Below, one piece after another: positions 37,905 to 45,186 of a stretch of DNA of 64,000 bases. The notes below the pieces were generated by a model that was not told where the DNA came from, made no database searches, and saw nothing but the letters and a program-made list of their open reading frames with translations. The stretch is taken from NCBI RefSeq assembly GCF_900156395.1, contig NZ_FTNL01000024.1, positions 1 to 64,000 on the forward strand, in the 5' to 3' direction. This stretch comes from Fluoribacter gormanii. GTDB taxonomy: Bacteria; Pseudomonadota; Gammaproteobacteria; Legionellales; Legionellaceae. Both the position numbers and the translations under genes were made by a program. Every line of letters begins with the position of its first letter. Position 1 is the stretch's first letter.

Positions 37905-38984
37905 ATGACGCGATTATTTAAGATTAATAAAATTATAAACACAAGACGAGTAAACCATGTATTTAAAGCTTCTCCATCTCAGGTTTTACCTTCAGCCTCA
38001 AAAAATACATTAACACCGCTGCATGCAACAAAAAGAAGTGAAGCGACGACTCCCTCTTTGGCCGAATCACTGAACCCTCTCTTTTTTACAAAATTAAAAG
38101 CAGAAGAACATAAGCAATTTACCTCGAGAAAAAGACTTCGTTTCGAATACAAAGACAATTACAGTGCCGCACTCAACTTACCTTATTCGAACCATCAGCT
38201 CGTAACAAAGCATCAGGATCTAAATGCACTTCTTGCCATGTCCAAGGAACTTATTATCGAACATGCAAATCGACGTGTTGACTTATTTTTTTACACGTTA
38301 ATTGCTTATTATAAAACCGGAATCTTACCAACTTATGGCCGTACTTCATTGCAACATGGTAGAGGACGTACTACACGCAAGAATATAAATATTTCTGAGG
38401 CCTGTCACAGCAGCTTCACGCCCTCATTACTTGATAAAACCATTTATCAAAATAATAAAAATGGAGAAAAGCATAAAAGTTTACTGTCTGATACACACCT
38501 TATGGATAATCTGAATTCAACTGTCGAGTTACCCCCATTTGTTAATGATCTGGATGATCTATTAGAAAATACGTGTAGAGAACCATGCTTAACTATTCTT
38601 CGTGACGTTTCCCTTGGAACAATAAATCCAATTGAAGGATTGACTCAGTTTCTGAATATGATGAATAAGGTTTTAAACGATCTTAAAAAAGAGGCTGAAA
38701 ATAAAAATCAATCGGCTTTATCACAGCATTCACTGATGAAGCATAAGCCGATTAACCCAAATCTGATTGAGCTTGTACTAACTGGAACACTATCAACCAC
38801 CTATTGCTTGCAAACAAATACTGCTACAGATGCTTACATCCAACTCTTACTAAGAATGACGCCAGAAGAAAAAACAGCCTGCCAAGACGCGGGCAATAAA
38901 GAAAAAGTGTATATCAAGAAAGCGATGGAATTACAAAATGAAATTTTACAAACGAAACACAGCAAACATCCATCGCAGCAGTAA
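37905..38984 (+). CDS. Hypothetical protein, effector candidate
   Basis: From the ATG at 37905 (GGAGG eight bases upstream) the product has 359 residues, no signal peptide and no membrane helix. It is rich in Asn, Lys and Thr, with a central region of predicted helices and a hydrophilic, Lys/Gln-rich C-terminus. I recognise no domain. It is the first gene of the accessory region after ku; size, composition and location among eukaryotic-like genes make it an effector candidate, but nothing direct shows this. The frame is open further upstream but without a ribosome site. Confidence 0.5.
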   Translation: MTRLFKINKIINTRRVNHVFKASPSQVLPSASKNTLTPLHATKRSEATTPSLAESLNPLFFTKLKAEEHKQFTSRKRLRFEYKDNYSAALNLPYSNHQLVTKHQDLNALLAMSKELIIEHANRRVDLFFYTLIAYYKTGILPTYGRTSLQHGRGRTTRKNINISEACHSSFTPSLLDKTIYQNNKNGEKHKSLLSDTHLMDNLNSTVELPPFVNDLDDLLENTCREPCLTILRDVSLGTINPIEGLTQFLNMMNKVLNDLKKEAENKNQSALSQHSLMKHKPINPNLIELVLTGTLSTTYCLQTNTATDAYIQLLLRMTPEEKTACQDAGNKEKVYIKKAMELQNEILQTKHSKHPSQQ

Positions 38985-39201
38985 AGAAAAACATATTTCT
39001 TAATCTATATCAGTTCTTTTAGATATAGATTCAGTTAGCTAACACTCATTGATTGTACAGAGCAATCAGTCCAACAATTTAATTCGCTCAATATACTTTG
39101 TGATTTTATTTTTGAATAAATTAAAAATATTTGCTCAGTTAAGATTTTTTTAATGTTTATTGTGTAAAGTTCGCCTATTTCGTGAATGAGAGGTTAGTCA
39201 C

Positions 39202-40131
39202 ATGCAAGCGAAACTTGAAGACAATAACGTGTTTAAGGAAATATGTTCTACAGAAAATACTTATAATGCATCATTGAAATTTTTGCATTTATCATTGTTG
39301 ATCCAATTACAATTTGATGAACACACTTTGCTAAGGAAGTTTTACACTCTTATCGAGCAATTAATTGACGTTTCTGATAAGTTAATTCTAAATGTAGAGA
39401 ACGGTTTAGCAAATACAGACAATCCAGGGGCTCGTGAAGTCTTGAAATTGGATCGTTTAAGTCTATTGAGTCAGTTTTTTGAACTGTATAAATCATACAG
39501 TACGCTATTTGATGAATACGCCCTGGCATGTAAATCGAATCCAGAGCAGTTTAAACAGATTAATTTTTATATGACTCAAAATAGCGGTACTAGATTAGGT
39601 TTTGAAAGTCATTTAATTATGCCGATTCAACGGGGTCCTAGATATGAATTACTCATTAAAGAAATTCAAAAACATAATATAGGTGATGAATTTAATAGAA
39701 GTGAGTTTTCTTCATTAGAAGATCTGATCAATGATCGCTTAAGTGATTTCAGCAGTAAGAAAAAAACAGAGCCCAAGAGCGAATCGAGAGATTCTGAAAA
39801 GCATCCTTATCGCTTTGGTGATTACACACGTTATTATCTCTTTGGATATATAGATTCAACAGCACCCGATAAAGATAGTGACTTGTCTCATCTTGAAAAA
39901 GATAGCGAAATGATTGAAAAATCAGAAACTTTAAACGAAAAGCACATCGAAGAACACGCTACTTCTTCTGAGGCGCGGGGTTATAGATTTGGTGATTTAA
40001 CCCGCAGATTGATATGGGGAACCAACAATCATTCCCAAGTAGAAAACACCACAGTTGCCCCTGGCCAAGTAGAATCAAATCAAGTTAATACAGAGCAAGA
40101 AAAAGATTATGGTTTTGAATTAACTTCATGA
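39202..40131 (+). CDS. Dbl-homology (RhoGEF)-like effector candidate
   Basis: A 309-residue soluble protein whose first 190 residues read as an all-helical Dbl-homology domain. VFKEICSTENTYNASLKFL (residues 10-28) fits conserved region 1 (E..TE..Y...L), and HLIMPIQRGPRYELLIKEIQ (137-156) is a near-textbook conserved region 3, 'LI.PvQR.pRY.LLlkel..h'. In eukaryotes this domain exchanges nucleotide on Rho GTPases. The tail is charged and carries two copies of YRFGD-x-TR (203-210 and 261-268), each followed by an aromatic stretch and Gly. No PH domain is visible. A translocated host-GTPase modulator is the natural inference. Confidence 0.7.
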   Translation: MQAKLEDNNVFKEICSTENTYNASLKFLHLSLLIQLQFDEHTLLRKFYTLIEQLIDVSDKLILNVENGLANTDNPGAREVLKLDRLSLLSQFFELYKSYSTLFDEYALACKSNPEQFKQINFYMTQNSGTRLGFESHLIMPIQRGPRYELLIKEIQKHNIGDEFNRSEFSSLEDLINDRLSDFSSKKKTEPKSESRDSEKHPYRFGDYTRYYLFGYIDSTAPDKDSDLSHLEKDSEMIEKSETLNEKHIEEHATSSEARGYRFGDLTRRLIWGTNNHSQVENTTVAPGQVESNQVNTEQEKDYGFELTS

Positions 40132-40681
40132 ATAATTCAATGTGTTGGCAACATAAATTTACCCCGAATGGAGTTGGGGTTGGTCACTTTAAACTTCCAA
40201 ATCAATAAATTTAATTTGATATGAGTTACCCTTTCCTTGATATGCATAAAGAACAGCTAATCTTGCTAATATGACAACAGGAATATATCAGAAAAATTGA
40301 AATGTTAAAAATACTAAGCAATAAAAAAATAATATCTGATGAAGAATTTGAACAACTCAAAACAAATTATTAACTAACCTTAAAGATAGTTTAAATGAAA
40401 AATTAAAATCAAATGAACACAAGGTTTAGTAAATACATTTATTTAGAATCCTAAAATCCCAATACACTAGTTAGAAACCTGTACCCTTCCAAACGTAGTT
40501 TTTACAATAATTAAATTGATTAGGCAACGTCCCTAAAGTTTTTTTATAGGATTTTCCAAACTGAATCTGAGCACGGAGTTTTCAGGTTACTTCGATTTGC
40601 CCCCTCTCCATCGCTAGGAATTTGAGTAGTATGATGATGCCCTTTTCGCGGGACGAGGGTTGGGGAGAGGGAATGTTACGG
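40132..40681. other. Decayed intergenic stretch with small ORF debris
   Basis: About 550 bases with no intact gene. Short frames near 40302-40430 (such as one ending DEEFEQLKTNY) are broken by stops and look like debris. At 40600-40670 a pyrimidine-rich CCCCCTCTCCATCG segment faces CGAGGGTTGGGGAGAGGG, an imperfect palindrome next to the IS relic, possibly part of a dispersed repeat. Confidence 0.35.
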
Positions 40682-40888
40682 ATGGTTATTGACGATGGGA
40701 TGTGGTTTCGTTTAGAAAAGTTGCTTCCAAAGCCCAAAGGACGTCATGGTAAGGATGATCGCTTGTTTATGATGTTTGGGCTCATGAACATTGTGATTTT
40801 TTTTGGCTGATAAGGCTTATGATATTGATAGTTTTCGTCAGGCGTTAACCGAGGGCGGAATAAAGGCTGTTATTCCAAGCAAAAAGCC
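40682..40888 (+). pseudogene. IS5-family transposase remnant with internal deletion
   Basis: The first part (WFRLEKLLPKPKGRHGKDDR) is the typical N-terminus of an IS5-group transposase; the second (LADKAYDIDSFRQALTEGGI, then IPSKK) belongs near the middle of such a protein, around its second catalytic Asp. The sequence between them is missing and the frames differ. The fragment is then fused in frame to an IS481-type transposase. Confidence 0.65.
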
Positions 40889-41691
40889 TCATTTATCACC
40901 TGGTAAGAAGTTAAATTCAGAATTGATTAATCTAATTCTTGATTTGCGTGTCAACCGTAATTTGGGCGCCAGGCGTATCCAAACTGAATTGATTAGATTG
41001 CACAACTATTCGCTTTCTTTGGCGAGCATTCATAAAGCACTAACTAGCAACCAAGCACAACCAATAAAAAAACTTAAGCGGAAAAAAAAATTTAAGCGTT
41101 ATAGTCGTCCTATTCCTGGTGAACGTATCCAGATGGATACCTGCAAAATAGCACCAGGAATTTATCAATATACTGCTGTTGATGATTGTTCTCGTTGGCG
41201 TGTACTAGAGATTTACAAACGCCGCACAGCCACTAACACACTACATTTTTTAGACTTGGTTCCGGAGCAATTTCCTTTCCCTATACAGCGTATTCAGACG
41301 GACAGAGGATTAGAATTTTTTGCCGAAAAAGTTCAGCTAAAAATGATGGAACTAGGTATTAAATTTAGACCAAATAAGCAAGCTTCTCCTCATTTAAACC
41401 GCAAGGTAGAGCGATCACAAAAACAGATCTTGAAGAGTTATACGCTATTACAGACTTACCTGACTTCGAAACTCTCAGAGAAGAGCTAGCTCAATGGCAA
41501 TTTTTTATAACTGGCAGCATCCTCATGGTTCACTAAAAGGAAAGCCACCCTCGGCTATCGTGGTTGAATTAAGCGAAATAACTCCCTTCAGTGAAGAAGT
41601 GAATAATAACTATAAAATAGACAATGAACGCATCCAAATAGCCAATTCTCATACAGATTTGATCATGAAAAAATTGAAAGGATCTCTATGA
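40889..41691 (+). pseudogene. IS481-family transposase, frameshifted
   Basis: A helix-turn-helix segment (NLGARRIQTELIRLH) is followed by an integrase core with the first Asp in ERIQMDTCKI, the second in RIQTDRGLEFF and the Glu in RKVERSQK. Two frame changes, at A5 near 41418 and T6 near 41500, separate the Glu region and the YNWQHPHGSLKGK ending from the rest; shifting frames at both restores a continuous protein. It is therefore inactive. It starts directly on the IS5 remnant. Confidence 0.75.
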
Positions 41692-41726
41692 ATCGCACAG
41701 TTTATTTCCTGTTATTCACACTCGCT

Positions 41727-42626
41727 TTACCAAGGATTCATATTAAATGGAGATGGGTTAAAGGTTGCTTGCTCCTCCTCATTTCTCGTCTTTGTAGGTT
41801 CTATATCCTTATTTTGCTTAATTTCCTCTTGTTTAGAGAGCCTATTAGAAGGCTTGGGTTCCATCGAAAGTGGATTTGGAGCAAGTCTTTGTTCTTTTTC
41901 TTTTGTGGCCTCATTCTTTTCTTGTGCTTGCGGAGTGGATATGGGCACTAAATTATTTGCTAGCCTTTGGATAAATGCATCGTATAAAGCTAATGTGGGC
42001 ATGGTAATACGAAGAGAACATATGTTTCCTTCCTTATCCTGAATAATATGTATGCAATCAGCGGAAAGATGATTTTCTTCTTTAAACTCATTGAATTCTT
42101 TTATAATCGCTTCCATGAATTTTTTTAATTCTTCTCTTTGTTCCTCAGTTAATGCATTGGACTCACAAAGTAATTTAATGGTAAGGGTCATTGATTCGCG
42201 ATCACTATCAACCAACAATAATCCTTTGGCGATCAACTCCGCGATTATTTCTGGGTCAAAACTAGAGTCTGAATCAAGCTCTTCTGAACCAAACTCACCT
42301 ATCATTTCATCAGCAGTCTCAACTACTTTTCCTGGTTTAGTTAGAAATGCATCCTCACCAGAACTCGCTTTTTCCTCAGATGTCTTCTTATCAGAGGTGG
42401 CATTATCACCTCCACCACTGCCTGCGCCATGTCCAGAACAAAGGCGTTTAGGTGCGATTTCTTTAAAACAAGTCGGACAGCGTACTTTTGCACCTTCCTC
42501 GGCAGCCTCTTTTTTTTCTGCTTCCTTTCTGAATTGTTGTAAAGCTAATGCTATAGAAGAGGTTTTGGGGTTATCTGCCGTTATAGATTCAGGGACAGGC
42601 TGATGTTTTTCTTTGTCTTTTCTCAT
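41727..42626 (-). CDS. Acidic effector-like protein with Cys/His cluster
   Basis: From the ATG at 42626 (GGAG seven bases upstream) the protein has 299 residues, no signal peptide, long low-complexity charged ends and a compact middle. Near residue 50, RCPTCFKEIAPKRLCSGHG supplies three Cys and one His that could bind zinc. The folded part (about 120-220) is helical with a strand pair near CIHIIQDKEGNICSLRI. I do not recognise the family. Its promoter carries the shared TACA-type element at 42687-42727, linking it to the ATP-grasp and ankyrin genes nearby. Probable effector or partner of the ligase; inference only. Confidence 0.55.
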   Translation of the reverse strand: MRKDKEKHQPVPESITADNPKTSSIALALQQFRKEAEKKEAAEEGAKVRCPTCFKEIAPKRLCSGHGAGSGGGDNATSDKKTSEEKASSGEDAFLTKPGKVVETADEMIGEFGSEELDSDSSFDPEIIAELIAKGLLLVDSDRESMTLTIKLLCESNALTEEQREELKKFMEAIIKEFNEFKEENHLSADCIHIIQDKEGNICSLRITMPTLALYDAFIQRLANNLVPISTPQAQEKNEATKEKEQRLAPNPLSMEPKPSNRLSKQEEIKQNKDIEPTKTRNEEEQATFNPSPFNMNPW

Positions 42627-42686
42627 GAGAATACTCCAGTACAAGTTCATAATAATTTCATCCGAATAAAGATTTACTTATCTGTT

Positions 42687-42727
42687 ATTATACCGAGTTA
42701 AAGAAACTCAATTGTATATAATTTGTA
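42687..42727 (-). promoter_or_regulatory. Shared promoter element, copy 2 (acidic gene)
   Basis: On the minus strand TACA-AATTATA-TACAATTGA (42727-42708) is followed by 15 bases and TATAAT (42692-42687). The two TACA units are 11 bp apart and cover the -35 position. It overlaps the last codons of the ATP-grasp gene and precedes the acidic gene by about 60 bases. Copies 1 and 3 have the same spacing. Confidence 0.65.
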
Positions 42728-44063
42728 TATTTATTGGGTTGCTCGTTTTTTGACTTAAAACATCGAGTACATTGTCCCAACTTTTTCCTGCTACATTAAT
42801 TCCTTTCCCATCAGACGGATTGAGATGTAATTCAATGTAAGGGAAGCTATTATTTTCAATAATTCCAAATTGTTGCTTATGCCATGGAAGAGAAATGTCC
42901 TGACAAATAAAATCAAGACCTGTAAGCGGTATATTGAGTATTTTATGTACTTTTTCCAATAACAGTTTATTCTCAGGATGTATCAGGTCGATAACAGTAC
43001 TGATTTTTGCACCACTACTCATAGTAACTTTTTTGGCAATAAAGATTTGTTGTCCCTTGTTTATTACCGTATTAAGAGCAACTCCCGGGGCTGACAAAAT
43101 TTTCATCAAGTTGCTATTTGGAGTAATTTTATATGGATATTTACCATGACCTTCTTTCCACCTAACTTTATTTTTTTTATCAATTAACGCTTGAAGTGTA
43201 GTTAGACCATCGCCAACAATGTTCTCAGGTTGTCGCCTCACACAAGTGATTAATGAATCATTAATAATTAATGACCGATAAACATCCTCAGGTATGTGTT
43301 TTTCAACCAGCACGCGAAAATCAACTTGCTTTAGTATGTTTATCGCTTCTTTTAATTCATTTTGAGTTTGAATAGTACATGAAGTGTGAATACTTAGAGA
43401 TTCAGATAATGGCTTAACCACAAGAGGAAATCCCAATGAAATGCCATAGTTGTAGGCTTTTTTGCTGGAAATAAAAACCCTCCCTAAGGGGCATGAAATT
43501 TGGTTATCTAATAACTTTTTCTTGAGGATCCATTTATTATCATATTTAGCATCCTCATCCAAGCGTGTATTTTTTTGAGAATAAGAGAGATTGGAGTCTG
43601 TATGAAATAATATTTTTTTCCTATTGTAGACCAACTTAAAATACAGAGTATGCAAGTTAGATTCCTTAAAATTATACAGCTCTAGCCCTCTTTTTTGTGC
43701 TTCATCCCAAAATGCAAGGACACTGTTATTGAATTGTTTCCTATCAATGGTCTGAGTCTTGGTATATAGTTTTAGTTTTTGAAAAATATTAATGACCAAC
43801 TGATTTAATCGGTTATTGAATCGTAAAAAATCATGCTCTGATAGGAGAAAGAGTTTAGATAAAAGATAGATAAATGGATTGAATATAAAATAATGGAATA
43901 AATTAAAAAATTTTCTTCGAAAATGAGAACGTTTTTCGGGATAGCAATGCTCACAATGTTTATTGTCCATATACGCTGTGGGAACAGGTCTTAATGATTT
44001 GCAAATGTCACGTGAAGATTTGATTTCTTTATGTTCATCAAAATTTTTAACATAAGCGCTCAT
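42708..44063 (-). CDS. ATP-grasp ligase, cyanophycin-synthetase-like
   Basis: A 451-residue protein. The N-terminal third is unusual: a CEHCYPEKRS motif near residue 38, then a hydrophobic, Phe-rich stretch. From about residue 175 an ATP-grasp fold is visible: DNKWILKKKLLDNQISCPLG, GFPLVVKPLSES, VLVEKHIPEDVYRSLII, then CVRRQPENIVGDG, a close match to the 'RR.PAnV.GDG' stretch of CphA, and near the end FICQDIS and IENNSFPYIELHLNPSDGKG. Such enzymes join amino acids or peptides through acyl phosphates. Substrate is unknown; there is no CphA ligase domain or other biosynthetic gene. GGAGA precedes the start. Confidence 0.75.
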   Translation of the reverse strand: MSAYVKNFDEHKEIKSSRDICKSLRPVPTAYMDNKHCEHCYPEKRSHFRRKFFNLFHYFIFNPFIYLLSKLFLLSEHDFLRFNNRLNQLVINIFQKLKLYTKTQTIDRKQFNNSVLAFWDEAQKRGLELYNFKESNLHTLYFKLVYNRKKILFHTDSNLSYSQKNTRLDEDAKYDNKWILKKKLLDNQISCPLGRVFISSKKAYNYGISLGFPLVVKPLSESLSIHTSCTIQTQNELKEAINILKQVDFRVLVEKHIPEDVYRSLIINDSLITCVRRQPENIVGDGLTTLQALIDKKNKVRWKEGHGKYPYKITPNSNLMKILSAPGVALNTVINKGQQIFIAKKVTMSSGAKISTVIDLIHPENKLLLEKVHKILNIPLTGLDFICQDISLPWHKQQFGIIENNSFPYIELHLNPSDGKGINVAGKSWDNVLDVLSQKTSNPINIQIIYN

Positions 44064-44096
44064 AATTTATCTCCACAGATTCGCCCATTAGCTATC

Positions 44097-44137
44097 ATTA
44101 TATCGAGTTAAAACAGATCAATTGTATATAAAATGTA
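44097..44137 (-). promoter_or_regulatory. Shared promoter element, copy 1 (ATP-grasp gene)
   Basis: On the minus strand TACA-TTTTATA-TACAATTGA (44137-44118) is followed by 15 bases and TATAAT (44102-44097); the gene starts about 27 bases after the expected transcription start. The element lies between the ATP-grasp gene and the divergent response regulator, so it could affect both. Confidence 0.7.
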
Positions 44138-44254
44138 CGGATGCGCCGTGAGTTTGCTTACCTACTGATATCTATGTAACACTGAACTTAAAAATCAATT
44201 CAGACTAAATTTGTTTAGAGAGTTTTCTTATTTAAAGAGGCTTAGACAGAACGA

Positions 44255-44947
44255 ATGAAAGATAAATCAATATTGCTTGTAGAAGATAACGTTAAGTTAG
44301 CAAACTACCTCAAAGAAAGCTTACAAGAAGCAGGTTATGATGTTTCTATTGAAAAACGTGGTGATAGAGCCGTCTATCGCATCATTCGTGAGCAACCTTG
44401 CCTAGTAATATTAGATATAATGCTTCCTGGCATGAATGGAGATCAAATATGCCATACCATTAGAGATGAGTATTTGGGGAAAATACTCATGCTAACAGCA
44501 ATTAATGATATTGAAAGTGAAGTATCCTCTTTAAATCTAGGAGCAGATGACTACTTAACTAAACCTGTTGCAGACGAGGTTTTGAAAGCAAGAATAGAGG
44601 CATTGTTACGTCGACCCAATTTAGTTAATAATCAAAATCAATTTCACTTTGGCAATTTTTCTATCAATTTTAGTACTAAGAGTGTTCAGCTCTTTGATGA
44701 AGAAATTTCAATAAGTACCAGTGATTTTGAAATGCTTGCTTTGTTGGTTAAGAACCATGATAGGTTGCTGAGTCGAGATAGCATTATGTATGCTCTTTCT
44801 GGGCATGAATATGATGGGGTTGATAGAGGTATCGATTTAAAAATATCACGTTTAAGAAAGGCATTGAATGATAATAATAAAAAGCCCTATCGTATAAAAA
44901 CAATTCATAAAAAAGGATATATATTTGTATCAGCGGCTTGGGAATAA
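44255..44947 (+). CDS. OmpR/PhoB-family response regulator
   Basis: A 230-residue two-component regulator. The receiver domain has the acidic pair ED (residues 10-11), phosphoacceptor Asp54 in VILDIMLPGMNGD, the switch Thr in MLTAIND and Lys in LTKPV. The C-terminal winged helix shows the usual DFEMLALLVKNHDRLLSRD, DRGIDLKISRLRKAL and IKTIHKKGYIFV. Overall it resembles RstA/CpxR-type regulators. Its probable partner kinase is at 47014-48618, separated by the ankyrin gene and facing it. Tandem TACA repeats 11 bp apart in front of three neighbouring genes are a plausible binding site. The ribosome site is weak. Confidence 0.92.
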   Translation: MKDKSILLVEDNVKLANYLKESLQEAGYDVSIEKRGDRAVYRIIREQPCLVILDIMLPGMNGDQICHTIRDEYLGKILMLTAINDIESEVSSLNLGADDYLTKPVADEVLKARIEALLRRPNLVNNQNQFHFGNFSINFSTKSVQLFDEEISISTSDFEMLALLVKNHDRLLSRDSIMYALSGHEYDGVDRGIDLKISRLRKALNDNNKKPYRIKTIHKKGYIFVSAAWE

Positions 44948-45110
44948 ATATAGATCTCAGCCACCAATCTTATGTAAGACTTATCAAAAATAGTGAAAAA
45001 TTCTTTTGCCTCGACCTTGGGACTTTTCGTCCTGTTATGAAAGCTTCACCAAATATATCTCAAATCTATAATAATTTACCCTCGACAAAAGTATTATTTT
45101 AGATCGAATG

Positions 45111-45151
45111 TACAATATATATACATTTGAGCCGAGTGCTTTTGATAAAAT
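45111..45151 (+). promoter_or_regulatory. Shared promoter element, copy 3 (ankyrin gene)
   Basis: TACA-ATATATA-TACATTTGA (45111-45130) is followed by 15 bases and TAAAAT (45146-45151), with the gene start 35 bases further. Repeat spacing and distance to the -10 are identical to copies 1 and 2, although this copy is on the opposite strand and its flanks are unrelated. Confidence 0.65.
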
Positions 45152-45186
45152 CAACCTATTATTTTAAGTAATAGTCGAGATGAGCC

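Noticed and set aside
40302..40373. Short frame of 23 codons ending EFEQLKTNY
   Set aside because: Too short, no ribosome site, surrounded by stops; probable debris.
42091..42603. A 170-codon serine-rich frame antisense to the acidic gene
   Set aside because: It mirrors the Glu/Lys-rich composition of the opposite strand, lacks a ribosome site and resembles nothing known.
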